Assembly: GCA_946894095.1 (NCBI GenBank)
Contig: OX335647.2
Location: 16,076,001 to 16,140,000, forward strand
DNA from: Incurvaria masculella
Taxonomy: Eukaryota; Arthropoda; Insecta; Lepidoptera; Incurvariidae
DNA: 64,000 nt
Direction: 5' to 3'
In this document: piece after piece, positions 1 to 10,294 of the stretch
How the letters are laid out: every line of letters begins with the position of its first letter
How positions within the stretch are numbered: the first letter of the stretch is position 1
Translations under genes and position numbers: made by a program
The notes under the pieces: model-generated
Database searches by the model: none
Told to the model about the DNA's origin: nothing
The model's input: the letters and a program-made list of their open reading frames with translations, nothing else

Positions 1-75
1 AATTTGATTTTTGTAACTGGACATGGATACCACCCACCGTCAAGATATTAGCCCAAAATACCGCATTTGGAAATT
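1..75 (-). repeat. SINE tail fragment (family S)
   Basis: The window opens inside the tail half of the SINE family that recurs throughout. The shared words are GGACATGGATACC followed by GATATTAGCCCAA. The head lies off or is missing, so only the tail side is visible. The strand is set by the A-rich tail seen in fuller copies. Confidence 0.6.
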
Positions 76-104
76 ATTGTTTAGGAATTAAAAATCTTGC
101 AGTT

Positions 105-235
105 AAAAAGACCGCCTTTATAACGGTGGTCAAAGCGATTTTATCGACGGAACGATTCCGGAGCACAGTATTTTTATGATTTTAGGGTTTCCGTCGAGAA
201 AATCGTTTTTTCTCGAGTGTTTTCTCGACTGAAAG
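105..235. repeat. Repeat shared with 43880-43990
   Basis: A run with the words AAAGCGATTTT and GATTCCGGAGCA(C/T)AGTAT also occurs near 43900-43960. Two copies show that it is an interspersed repeat. No coding potential is seen. Confidence 0.5.
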
Positions 236-334
236 CTGTTGGCGCTAGTGGTACATGAGCGGGGAGGGGATTCAACCCATATATGAGAAGAACGCGCTCC
301 TGAGATACGAGCTCAAATATTTTTAATTATTAGA

Positions 335-618
335 AAAACCGGCCAAGTGCGAGTTAGACTCGCACACGAAGGGTTCCGTACCATCGTACAAGATTTAACA
401 CTATACAATCACATTGTTTGTACAGGGGCCCCCTTTATTTTTTTTATTTTTTTTATGTTACCTATTTGTTGTTATAGCGTCAAAATAAATACAAATTATG
501 TGAAAATTTCAGTTATTACGGTTCATGAGATACAGCCCTGTGACAGACGCACAGACGGACGAACAGCGGAGGCTTAGTAATAGGGTTCCGTTGGCACCCT
601 TTGGGTACGGAACCCTAA
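335..618 (+). repeat. Non-autonomous repeat family A, copy 1
   Basis: The copy starts GGCCAAGTGCGAGT and ends GGGTACGGAACCCTAAA. Near its left side it carries AGGGTTCCGTACC, the inverse of the right-end GGTACGGAACCCT, so the ends can pair. In the middle are a T-rich run, CAGCCCTGTGACAGACG and a short GAC-rich run. Six more copies occur at 6352, 24886, 37539, 46797, 49570 and 51464. It has no coding capacity; the open frame inside it is a by-product. Confidence 0.8.
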
Positions 619-1416
619 AGCCACTTAGGGTCGGTAATTTTTTCTATGCACAATTGTGAATTGTATTGGTATTGGTAGTTCCGCTCGGGTCAATGTCGTT
701 TCGAATTGATATCTGGCGGATCTGATATACTTGAGTTCTCCATACAAATGTTCAACCCCCTGTTCACCCCCTTTGAGTTAAACTTTCGCCACAAAAGGTA
801 GCGTCTTTTCCAAGGTCCAGACTCTCTCAATACCAAATTTCATCAAAATCGATAAACTATTTAAAAGCGTTTTTCATGCACTGCGTTGATACTAGTCATA
901 TTTATAAATTTTACAAAATATTTCTAATATTAAACTTGTCTTTTATGGAACCTGAAAAGTAAACTCCGATTAAAAAATATGGCTTCCAAAACATACGTTA
1001 GACAACAACCTGAAAAAAATCTTGGAAATTATTCTTAACAATTAATTTCAACGAAAATTTACGAAACGAAGATTACAATATATTTATAAAATATACTCCA
1101 ATTGCTCTCACATGGTGTTAGCACCTATTATAGGTGTAACAGCATTCAAGTCACAGAAATCTGATAGTATATTCCGATTTCTGTGATTCAAGTACACAAA
1201 TTGTTCATTGAATGAAAAAAAAAAGCAAGAACATTCAGAAATACTGTGGAAGAAAAATACAAAACATTGATAGAAAAACTTAATCAAGGATTTTTATTAA
1301 CGACGAAATGCATTCATCCAAATGATAAAGAGTGATGGAACAACAGGGCGGAGGGGGGATGGGACCCATGACCTCTCACATAAGGCTTACACGAGCTTGG
1401 AAATTTGGAATTCTAT
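619..1416. other. Intergenic, no gene seen
   Basis: AT-rich sequence without a convincing coding frame. The only notable item is a small hairpin at 1152-1185 (CACAGAAATC / GATTTCTGTG) that recurs at 47242-47278. Confidence 0.5.
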
Positions 1417-1585
1417 AGGTATTTTTCACCTACTGCTGATTAGCTGCATCGCCACATATTTCTTTTCCGGCCTTTCTTAGTAGCTTGCAACCGATACCAG
1501 TACAAGATAATCGGCACTTTAGTAATAAAGGCCATTTAAGTGTCGACTAAAATTAATCAGCACTTGGTGAAAATCAGGCTAAATC
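1417..1585 (-). repeat. MITE family B, copy 1
   Basis: The outer ends are inverted: TTTTTCACCTACTGCTGATT on the left and AATCAGCACTTGGTGAAAA on the right. The body has CTTGTACTGG-type words in reverse. Full-length relatives lie at 21559-21692, 45248-45408 and 45418-45598. The size (about 160-180 bp) and terminal inverted repeats fit a MITE. Confidence 0.65.
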
Positions 1586-1944
1586 AAACAAAATTTCAGT
1601 TAACTTGGAGCTAGCGAGTAATACAAAGCCAAAATGTATCCTAATGAATAACGTATTTTTTTCTAAAATACTACTAAATAAATAACATTGACAAAAATGT
1701 TATTTCTTGTGTTATTAACGTGTCTAATATTACACATACCTTTCTAATGGTAACAGGTCCCTTCATTTATATTTATGAGTTATTGAATAACAATATAATT
1801 AATGCAAATAAGCCCAGTGCAAAAATGAAGTACAATGTTTACACGTATAATATTTTATATTAGTGAACACCGAATACCGCCGCTACTGCCATGATATCTT
1901 ATGACACGCCACAGGTGCCATGCCAGGACCTGCCTACATTTAAC

Positions 1945-2275
1945 TGGATCGAATACACCTTCCACACGAGTGCACTCGTCACGAATGCGAGCTGCTCCAT
2001 GGTTCGGAATCCATGTAAAACTTTAGGTCCCCTTCCTCTACTAGGTGGTAGGGTTTAAGCCCACCCGGGTTGGTATCATAGCATTGGATGAAAAGATGGT
2101 CGAAGCGGCAATGAAAAATTGTCCGTGTTTTCCATCCAGTTCAATGTAGCCGTGCTCATAAAGGGAAGGTCCTGGCATGGCACCTAAATCCTTCGGGAAT
2201 GTTGTGTATTGTGCTAATATCATAACGGTAGTTGTGTGGTATTAGCCATCCATGTCAGGCCGCATAAAAAAATAC
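1945..2275 (+). repeat. SINE family S copy
   Basis: It has the typical family order CACGAATGCGAGCTGCTCCATGG..., CCCGGGTTGGTA, GAAAACACGG complement, then GTGTGGTATTAGCCATCCATG and an A-run (CATAAAAAAA) at the right. The A-rich tail at the right sets the plus orientation. An open frame on the opposite strand (2041-2223) is repeat-derived and not a gene. Confidence 0.7.
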
Positions 2276-3169
2276 ATGGATAAATTTAATTGCCACGTGT
2301 TTTAGTCCATCGTTCATTCATCGTGTTTTAGTTCATTTGATGCGATGGTATCTACCCGTATCCTATATCCAACTGTATCCTGGTTATTTGCGCAGTAGCT
2401 TGGTACAGTAATGAACGAACGATACTAAGCTTCAACAACACTAAGCTTCAACAACATTAAGCTTAATTACCCTATTAGATTTTATCGAAATGTGAAAAAG
2501 ATCCTCCATACAAATGCTATTGAGGTCACAAGAATCGGTATTTGACAATTTGGGACACCGGTGGGACCAACCCAGCACACGTTCAAGATTTATTAAGACA
2601 TTACCATTCTTAATAAAAAAAATCTTGGATTTTACAGCCCGTTGCTGCGTGTAGATGATAAATGTTACGTATTATTTGTATGGGAATGCAGGTACGCCGT
2701 ACGCCGCGCATAAGTCGAACCTACCAAGCTAAGTATGAGAGACAAAATAATAGTTAAACTGGGTTTGGAATTTGTATTTCAGTTTGTCCTTATCTCACTC
2801 GGACTGATAATCAAATTAGGAAGATATTTCTTTTACGACAGTACAAAATGTATACATGTAAATCTTCTCATCTTATCTGTAACCTTTTTCCTTTCAAATT
2901 TATAGGTTATTTTTATAGTTATTTACACGTTAAAGGTACACAAATTTGCTTTTGTGTACCTACCTACAGATATTTTAGATTTTCTCTCCTCATCACCCCA
3001 AAGGTTGACTGGAAGAAATCACTCTTAGGTACACCTTTGTGCAATTTTGTTGTTGTTTTGAATTCTTCTTATACTTGTATTTGTTTTCAATATTGTACAA
3101 TAAATAATTTATTCATTCATTCATCATTCAAAATGTTTTTTCCGGCACTTATCTTTGATTTATGCAACT
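2276..3169. other. Intergenic with a retroelement 3' end
   Basis: No gene is seen. Near 3095-3130 an AATAAATAATTT run followed by (ATTC)n looks like the 3' tail of a non-LTR retrotransposon. An open frame of 109 codons (2848-3177) is low in complexity, has no recognisable domain and runs into this tail, so I do not call it. Confidence 0.4.
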
Positions 3170-3545
3170 CCTCCTAACATGGATGGCTAATACCACACAA
3201 CTACCGTTATGATATTAGCCCAATACACCACATTCCCGAAGTAATTAGGTGCCATGCCAGGATCTTCCCATTATGAGCACAGCTACTTCGAACTGGATGG
3301 AAAACACGGACAATTTTCATTACCGCTTCGACCATCATTTCATCCAATGCGATGGTACCGACCCGGGCGGGCTAAAACCCTTCCACCTAGTAGGGGACAC
3401 CTACAGTTTTGCATGGATTCCGAACCATGGAGCAGATCGCATTCGTGACAAAATGCACTTTTCCAACTCAGAAAGAGAAATAAAGTGTTGCATGAACGGG
3501 GCGTTATTGGTTGTGATTATCAAAATTTACGGGCGTGGTTGAATG
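3170..3545 (-). repeat. SINE family S copy
   Basis: Reads CATGGATGGCTAATACCACACAAC on the left and carries GATATTAGCCCAATACACCAC, GAAAACACGGACAAT and ACCCGGGCGGGCT. The tail side is at the left, so the element lies on the minus strand. It sits about 400 bp upstream of the first eggshell gene. Confidence 0.7.
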
Positions 3546-3849
3546 CAGATACACAGCGCCAAATAGTTGTGTAGGAAATAAGATTGGAAAGTGGGATAGC
3601 CCAAAACTCAGGAATGCACTCTCCATTTTAATTTTCTCACGAGAGATGGAAAAAATCTATTACTGAGGCCGTATTATTTTTCACGCATTTATTAAATGTT
3701 TATTTAATATTCGGAAGTGGTAAAATAAATGTTCAGATTACTTATCGATATCAAATTATTCAAGTAAATTATTGCAGTAATGATCGAAGTTATTTGGCCG
3801 TAATTCTGCAGGCCACGCGAAAAAGCCTGCATCAGCTAGCCGCGTTCCG

Positions 3850-3952
3850 AAACGTGACGTTACCTATCGCAGAATATCTGGGTTGTCTTCCGCTCCGGCC
3901 CACTTGCGTTTGATATAAAATGCAGTGGCCGTGTTCGAAATGCAACACAGTC
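3850..3952 (+). promoter_or_regulatory. Core promoter of first eggshell-like gene
   Basis: A TATAAAA box lies at 3914-3920, about 30 bp before an initiator-like CACAGTC at 3946-3952 and about 50 bp before the ATG. Upstream, 3852-3857 reads ACGTGA, which is TCACGT on the other strand, the hexamer known from silkmoth chorion promoters. TATC at 3865-3868 is a GATA site in reverse. The factor assignments are inference; only the words and spacing are seen. Confidence 0.6.
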
Positions 3953-3969
3953 CCACCGACGGAACCAGC

Positions 3970-5052
3970 ATGAAGACCACGCTCGCTCTCGCCTTCCTCG
4001 CCGCCCTGGCCCTGCAGGCGCTCGCGGCGCCGACCCTCCGCGAGGGGCTCGCGCCCTGGGAGGAGTCCTCCGACTCCAGCGACCGCGAGAAGAAGAGCTA
4101 CTACGCCGGCGCGGCGCCGACACCCTGCGCCGCCGCCAGCCAGCTCCATGCCGGCTTCGGAGGCTACGGCGCCGGCGTCGGACTCCCCGGATACGGTCAC
4201 GGAGCCCAGCTCGTCCCGTCCGTCCACGCACCGCAGGTCGGCTTCGGCGGCTACGGATATCCAGCGTCCGTCGGATACGGCTACGGGGCGCCGCACTATC
4301 GAGCTTCCGACCTCGAGGAGGTCCACGAGATGCAGCAGGGTGCTTCAGAGACCAACGAGCAGGCCGCGCAGGAGTTCGCCGCCGAGAAGGCGACGCTCAT
4401 GCAGATCGCGCCCGAGCAGGCCGAGGAGCACGCGAGCGCCAGGTCCGGCTACGACGGCGGCTACGGTTCCGGACTCGCCAGCGGCGGTGGCTACGGGTCC
4501 GGGCTGGCGATCGGAAGCGGCTACGGTTCCGGGCTGGCGATCGGGAGCGGCTACGGTTCCGGACTGGCGATCGGGGGCGGAGGGTCTCCGTTCGGGCGGC
4601 CCATCGGAGGCATCGGCATCGGCGGTCCGTCGGTCGGAGTGTTCCCGGGCGGCCTCGGCGGGTGCGGGGCGATCCCTCTCATGCTGAGCTGCTCGCCGAA
4701 CCTGGTGCAGGGGCACCTGATCCAGACGCCGCACCGGCACGTGTACTCGGGCGGGTACGCCTACGGCGGCGGCGCGGGGGCGGCGGCCGGCCACGGCCTG
4801 TACCGGGCGAGCGACGCGATGATGGAGAAGGCGGCGGAGCAGCATCACGCAGCGGCGCAGCAGGCGGCGGGCCAGCAGGCGGGCCCCCAGGCGGTGCAGC
4901 AGAACGCGAACGCGTCGGTCCACCCGGCGGCGCACCAGGCGGCGCACCAGGCGGCGCAGCAGCAGCAGCTGAAGAGCTCGAGCTCCTTGAGCGGCCACCA
5001 GCTGCAGCAGCACAGCGGGATCGCGGAAAACGCCGAGGACGTCACGGCATAA
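3970..5052 (+). CDS. Secreted vitelline-membrane-like eggshell protein 1
   Basis: Intronless, 360 residues. I start at the ATG at 3970 because it follows the TATA box by about 50 bp and opens directly into a signal peptide (MKTTLALAFLAALALQALAA); the frame stays open further upstream only through the leader. The mature part is Gly/Tyr/Ser rich: residues about 164-203 are four 10-residue repeats of the type SGYGSGLAIG (nt 4459-4578), then a VM-like block GGCGAIPLMLSCSPNL with C232 and C241, then an Ala/Gln/His-rich tail. The C-x8-C core with LxSCxPxL resembles the core of insect vitelline membrane domains (C..LFSCQPxL), but the usual third Cys is absent. Likely role: structural eggshell protein secreted by follicle cells, an inference from composition, the motif and the TATA-driven single-exon layout. 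It is the most divergent of the three local paralogues. Confidence 0.75.
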   Translation: MKTTLALAFLAALALQALAAPTLREGLAPWEESSDSSDREKKSYYAGAAPTPCAAASQLHAGFGGYGAGVGLPGYGHGAQLVPSVHAPQVGFGGYGYPASVGYGYGAPHYRASDLEEVHEMQQGASETNEQAAQEFAAEKATLMQIAPEQAEEHASARSGYDGGYGSGLASGGGYGSGLAIGSGYGSGLAIGSGYGSGLAIGGGGSPFGRPIGGIGIGGPSVGVFPGGLGGCGAIPLMLSCSPNLVQGHLIQTPHRHVYSGGYAYGGGAGAAAGHGLYRASDAMMEKAAEQHHAAAQQAAGQQAGPQAVQQNANASVHPAAHQAAHQAAQQQQLKSSSSLSGHQLQQHSGIAENAEDVTA

Positions 5053-5153
5053 GCAGTGACGGGCCGGACTCCCGATTTGGAGACGGGGTTGCAGATTGTA
5101 TTTTCAGTGTAGAATAGTAACTTATTGTATTTATTTTTGTACATAGTTTTGAA

Positions 5154-5159
5154 AATAAA
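5154..5159 (+). terminator. Poly(A) signal of eggshell-like gene 1
   Basis: Canonical AATAAA about 100 nt after the stop codon, in the T/A-rich 3' UTR. Confidence 0.75.
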
Positions 5160-6351
5160 TGAGATAAAAATACTTAATGTTTTTTTTAAGCTGACTCACA
5201 GTAAATTAATAACTATTAAAATAACGCCCTTAACTTATAATACAACATCTAATACAATAAATCATGGAAATTGATTGAGATAAACTACTTTGGAGAAAAG
5301 ACATAATCAGATAAAATAAACATCTTACAATATGCATTCTCAATTAAAGATGCATACAAAATCCACAGAACTCTTCATGAACTTCAGGGAATTGAAAATG
5401 ACTTAATTTTTTTAATCTTATATTTTTTTAAAGTGCCAAAATATAATATTTTTGATTATTCACATTCCTTCATTAGCTGTACGCATAAATCGACCAACCT
5501 GTTAGGTAAAAAATAATACAACTACACAAATGTTTAAAGACATTTTGAGCCATCAAAGGTGCTTTTTAAAAGAGTTACTCACGTTCTGACAACCCCCAAA
5601 ATGCCTAAATCATAATATCAAACGATAATGAATAATATCGAAAACAGCCATCTCGATATGAAAATGAAAACGAAATATGTTAATCCACGTAAAAGGTGTC
5701 TCCGAAAGGGCCAAACATCTACCCTCAATTATAATCCTCTCGAAACCAGATTGGTATCAATTTGAAGCCCTAAAAATTCACCAGGATATTTTATTTATTC
5801 TTTCGTTCTTGAAGAAACGGCAAAAAAATGGCGTTTTTTTGTATAACAATTTTTATTCAAGAAATATTATTTATAGTATCGTAACCCTTTCAGTAACGCG
5901 TCTTTCTTTATTTTAATAATTTAGGAAAATTTAGGAGAGGAAATCGCACTTTTCTTGAAAAGTCTACTGAAGCGATCCAAAAAGAATTTTTAATGCTAAA
6001 ATAATTCCAACCTTAAGCATTTATAGGAAGTCTTATTCAATATTAATGAATAGTTATAGACACTATGTATTTTATATTTACGCATATAGTTATTGTATTT
6101 TTACCTAAAGGTGGTCGTAACGGTCATGAAAATCGTCCGTGTTTTCATTCCAGTCCCATGTGGTGTGTTGCGCTAGTACATATTTTTTTTATTTTTTAAT
6201 TAATAAATTTATAATTGACATGTTTATATGATCTGAGATGTGTATTGCATATTTGTATGTTACTTCTTGCAACCATTTGACGTATCCGAGTGCATGTAAT
6301 GTACCTATAGGATGAATGAAATGAAACATAGGGTTGGGACAGTCACATAAA
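5160..6351. other. AT-rich intergenic spacer
   Basis: No convincing gene. A decayed SINE S fragment lies at about 6105-6180 (GGTCGTAACGGTCATGAAAATCGTCCGTG). The open frame at 5677-5916 shows no domain and uses AT-rich codons unlike the flanking genes. Confidence 0.45.
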
Positions 6352-6597
6352 CAATCCGGCCAAGTGCGAGACTGACTCCGAAAGGTTCCGCACCATGCCA
6401 AAAAAAGAAGGAAACCTTTTAATGTTTATTTGAAATGTTTACTATTTGTTGTTATATCGGTAATACAAATACAGATTTTATGAAAATTTCAACTGTCTAC
6501 CTATTACGGTTCCTGAAATACAGCCCGCGGAAAGACGGATAGTTGAGGTTTAGTAATAGGGTCCCGCTTACACCCCTTGGGTACGGTACCCTAAAAA
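6352..6597 (+). repeat. Non-autonomous repeat family A, copy 2
   Basis: Starts at CCGGCCAAGTGCGAG and ends GGGTACGGTACCCTAAAA. It is shorter than copy 1 and diverged, and the GAC-rich middle is reduced to AAAGACGGAT. Confidence 0.75.
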
Positions 6598-7380
6598 GTA
6601 CATGCTACTTCTCACAGCATACGAACTGATGTAGATAATCATGTTTTGGCCGCATGCGAGATGTTTCGATTGAGAGGGAGCGAGATCACAGATAATTTAA
6701 TGGTTACGACAAGCTAATCCTGTAGCTATTTGATCTAGAGCTCCAAGAATGGAAAACGAAGGAATTTGTTATTTTCGTCGGGTTCATTAAATTGTCTTTA
6801 TAAAACTTGATTTAAGACGATACGAAATAAGGTGATTATAACTATTTTAATCGCCTATAATGTTAAATGTAACAAAAAGTACATGTAAACTAAATCTTAT
6901 GGGGGTAAGTAGGTGAAGCAGACGTTTGTATGGAGAAATGTTTTGGTTGTTAGTCTATTGTTTTAGGTAATGCCGTTGGCACTTCCTCTGAAATTTTGTA
7001 ATTTAACTAGTAGGTGCATACATTATTTGTAGAAGTTTGTAAATGTGTAGATAACTCATACCGACGAAATCAAATGGATTATTTAGTTGTAAGTCAAGAC
7101 ACCAACTGTTCTTTTGATGTATGTCGACGATTGATTTGGTTTTAGTTAACTTTATTTTATGGTACATATCCATTATAGCTTTTATGGAGAAACTTCGAAG
7201 TTTGAAAGAATTTGAAGTCTTATCATGTGTTTAAATTGGTAGGATATTTGGAGCAGGTGCAGAGGCATTTATACATATTTCGACGTAAGCAAATCGACGC
7301 CTCGCTCGGTCGTCGCTTGCAACACGACCTCATTACGCTGACACCTGGCTAACTCCTTCGCATGTGTATGTATCGTGTAA
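6598..7380. other. Intergenic upstream of eggshell-like gene 2
   Basis: No gene or repeat recognised. The last 100 bp probably hold the upstream promoter of the next gene, but I cannot assign sites with confidence. Confidence 0.4.
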
Positions 7381-7385
7381 ATTCT

Positions 7386-7392
7386 TATAAAG
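7386..7392 (+). promoter_or_regulatory. TATA box of eggshell-like gene 2
   Basis: TATAAAG, 55 bp before the ATG. A TCAATT about 30 bp downstream (7415-7420) is a plausible start site. Confidence 0.6.
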
Positions 7393-7440
7393 TGAACTTT
7401 CGGATTCCTATTTCTCAATTAAAACATCGTCCCTTCAGTC

Positions 7441-8772
7441 ATGAAGTTCGTCCGCTCGCTGCTGGTCCTGCTGTCGGTGGGCGCGTGCGCTCTCGCCGCG
7501 CCGACCGCCTCCACCCCGGAGACTTCAGGAAATATCTCTCCGGGATCACACATCTCCACACCGCTAATAAGAGACAAGAAATCCACACCCGGCACCTGCA
7601 TCACGGTGAGCGAGCCGTACAAAGCTCCATTCACTATCTGCAACGGCGCTACCGCTTCGGCCGTTTCGGCTCTCACACACGGAGGCGACGGAGACGCGGC
7701 TAAACATCTCGGAGGCGAATCACCACACAACCAGGCCAATGGGATCTCGGCGCATGGCAGTGGATTTAATGGGATACACGGCGCTTCAACGTCAGCGCAC
7801 ATTGCCAGTGGCGGCCCCTTCACCTCACACCAACATGCCGGGGGTCCTCATATAGCGGTGCATCCGGCGCTGCACACCGCCATCTCGTCCCATCATGGGC
7901 TCCCGGGAGCTGGCTACGGACTCTCAGGGTACGGATTCCCATACGGCGGACAAGGCTTCATCCCGACCGGAGGCGCTCACTATGGATTCGTACCAAATAG
8001 GTTCGACGTAATGCCACCCTACGGTTCGTTTTCATATGGGGTATCTCCTATTGACCTGTACCGAGCAACCGACAATGTTGATAGTGAGGATGAAGCGGCA
8101 ATGGCTGCTGCACCCAACGCTGAAAAGGACGAGACGGTGGTACAGGAGCAAATTTCTCAGAGCACCGAGGACGAGCGAGTGGTAGTCGCTGCTGCGCTTG
8201 AAGAGGAGGCGGTAGCAGAAGCTTTGGAGCAGTTCCGCGCGACGCAAATGGAGGCGGAGCGCCAGGTGCAGATCGAGCGGGCGCTGGAGGAGTCGGCGCG
8301 CTCGGCAGTGCTGGCACCTTCGTACGCGCCGTTGCCCGTCATCAACGACTACCTGCAGACTCTCCCAGTGAGGGGTGGGTACGCCGCCAGCGTTTTCCCC
8401 TCGATCCCGGGCGGCGGCGGCTGCGGCGCGCTGCCACTATTGTTCAGCTGCACTCCGCAGCTGGTGCGAGGACGCCTCGTTCACTACCCGGCGGCGGGCT
8501 GGCACGGCGGCGCGGCCCTCCACAGCGTCGGCGGTGGGGGCTCCTACAGGCAGACCGAGCAACACGCAGGGTCGGTGCCTGCTTCCGCGCCGCACTCTTC
8601 TAAGGACACCGTCGTCACGGTCGCCGGCAGCACTAAGACTAATAAGATGGATGCCAAGAAGGAACCCGAGAAGGATTTGGCTGCTCAGCGTGGACAGGAG
8701 AAGATGAAGGCGCATGTTGAAAAACCGATCAAATCTCCTGAAACAACTGGTTCTAGTACTCGAAAGATATAA
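7441..8772 (+). CDS. Secreted vitelline-membrane-like eggshell protein 2
   Basis: Intronless, 443 residues. The ATG at 7441 opens into a signal peptide (MKFVRSLLVLLSVGACALAA). Residues about 51-67 (PGTCITVSEPYKAPFTIC, C53 and C67) are shared with the gene at 10295-11551. Then come a Gly/His/Ala-rich region, an acidic Glu/Ala-rich stretch of likely helix (about 215-285), the shared segment ARSAV..SYAPLPVIN, and the VM-like block GGGGCGALPLLFSCTPQL with C328 and C337. The tail is basic and Lys-rich, which the other two lack. Family knowledge: insect vitelline membrane proteins are small secreted follicle-cell products crosslinked into the inner eggshell. That role is inferred here from motif, signal peptide and cluster. 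It converges on the next gene. Confidence 0.78.
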   Translation: MKFVRSLLVLLSVGACALAAPTASTPETSGNISPGSHISTPLIRDKKSTPGTCITVSEPYKAPFTICNGATASAVSALTHGGDGDAAKHLGGESPHNQANGISAHGSGFNGIHGASTSAHIASGGPFTSHQHAGGPHIAVHPALHTAISSHHGLPGAGYGLSGYGFPYGGQGFIPTGGAHYGFVPNRFDVMPPYGSFSYGVSPIDLYRATDNVDSEDEAAMAAAPNAEKDETVVQEQISQSTEDERVVVAAALEEEAVAEALEQFRATQMEAERQVQIERALEESARSAVLAPSYAPLPVINDYLQTLPVRGGYAASVFPSIPGGGGCGALPLLFSCTPQLVRGRLVHYPAAGWHGGAALHSVGGGGSYRQTEQHAGSVPASAPHSSKDTVVTVAGSTKTNKMDAKKEPEKDLAAQRGQEKMKAHVEKPIKSPETTGSSTRKI

Positions 8773-8843
8773 AAAATGTTGTACAGTATTACGAAAAGTT
8801 GAAGAATGATTATCAGAATTATGTATGATTATTAAATATTTTT

Positions 8844-8849
8844 AATAAA
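8844..8849 (+). terminator. Poly(A) signal of eggshell-like gene 2
   Basis: AATAAA 72 nt downstream of the TAA stop. Confidence 0.7.
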
Positions 8850-9299
8850 ATATGCCACTATGATTAAATGCGTTTATTATATCTAGGCCACCAAATAAAT
8901 TACATCAAATCATGATAGCGTTTTGAGCGGATAACTGCGCTTTCATTATTAATATTTTTTGGCAAATGTAATTTGCATATTTTTGTGAATGTGATCTGCT
9001 GCAAGATTCAAAGCTCTGTCAATGTAAGAAGGGGCTAGAAAATATTGGTTATTCGTTTTTACATTGTTTCCCACTTTGAGATTAAATCCATATTTTCAAC
9101 TTAGACAGAATAAGGGAATTGCTCCTGTGAGAATCGAATTTATATTTTAATTCTAGAGCAAGAGGTTGTCATTTATTCCGGAAAGAACAAAGTATGATGC
9201 AAGGACCTAACTTTCAGTATTGCTTGCTTTACTATTATTATGGCTTCATTGGGCTGGCTCTGTTTTTTTTTTTATTTCACTGGATGGATCACGGAATAT
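8850..9299. other. Intergenic, no feature seen
   Basis: AT-rich spacer between the converging genes; neither strand has a plausible gene. Confidence 0.4.
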
Positions 9300-9655
9300 T
9301 GGGATGGATCGCCAATACCACACTCACAGTTATGATATTAACCCAACACACCGTCTAAGGTGATATGCCAGGAACTTCCCTTTACTCGCACGGCTACATT
9401 AAACAATTTTTCATTCCAGTATGTATATATTTTCATCCAATGCGATGGTACAAACCCGGGCGTGTTTAACCCTGCCACCTAGTAGGGGTAGGCGACCTAC
9501 ACTTTTACATATATTCAGAAAAATGGAACAGTTGGCATTCGTGACGGAAATGCACCTAATTGCAAAATGCAAAGAAAGTGATGCTTGAAGGGGGCGCAGA
9601 TATGAACCAGAGGTCATCTGGCATGCAAGGCAAGTCCCAATGATTCTTAGCTACG
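9300..9655 (-). repeat. SINE family S copy, diverged
   Basis: Carries GATCGCCAATACCACAC, TATGATATTAACCCAACAC, TTTTCATCCAATGCGATGG and ACCCGGGCG. The right end keeps GGCAAGTCCCAATGATTCTTAGCTACGAGCCGC in part, the tRNA-like head in reverse. A second copy follows within 200 bp. Confidence 0.7.
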
Positions 9656-9824
9656 AGCCGCAGAGAATACAAATTGCTTAATTAATAATGAATTTTAAGA
9701 TTGAGAACATTTGCCAATCAGTAAGTCTATGGTTATATAGCGTAGTAAGTTGTCAAGATTTTATTGATTTACTCTTTGAATTGTTGATATGTATTTTGTT
9801 TCACTTTTTTTTACATAACCTGAA

Positions 9825-10190
9825 ATGGATAATACCACACAACTATATTATATGAGCACCAGATTCCCGAAGGAATTAGGTGCTATGCCAGGACTTTCCC
9901 TTTATGAGCACGGCTACATTGAACTGGATGGAAAACACGGACAATGTTTGATTGCCGCTTCGACCATCTTTTCATCCAATGCGATGGTATCAACCCGGGG
10001 GCTACCTAGCAGGGGAAGGGGACCTAAAATTTTTAATGGATTCCGAACCATGAAGCAGCTCGCATTCGTGACCTAATGCACTTACCGAACTCAGAAAGAG
10101 AAAGAAAGTGGTGCATAATCGGAGCGAGGATTTGACCTCTGGTACGCTAGGCAAGTCCCCGTGCAACTAGGCTACGAGCCGCTCAGTATC
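9825..10190 (-). repeat. SINE family S copy with tRNA-like head
   Basis: A well-kept copy. Read on the minus strand it begins GCGGCTCGTAGCCTAGTTG, close to a Pol III A box, and then has AGGTCAAATCC, close to a B box. The body and a tail side at the left follow. This supports a tRNA-derived SINE. The plus-strand open frame inside it is spurious. Confidence 0.75.
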
Positions 10191-10294
10191 AAATAATTAT
10201 ATGCAATAAAACAATATGAAAATTATATATTTCAACGAATTAGGTTAATGCAATAACTCTAACATTGTTACAACATATAGGGAAAACATTGTAA

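Noticed and set aside
347..577. 76-codon open frame at the window start
   Set aside because: Lies within repeat family A; the same frame is broken in other copies.
3832..5144. Several long open frames on both strands overlapping eggshell gene 1
   Set aside because: They are shadows of GC-rich codons of the real gene; none has a signal peptide, promoter or domain.
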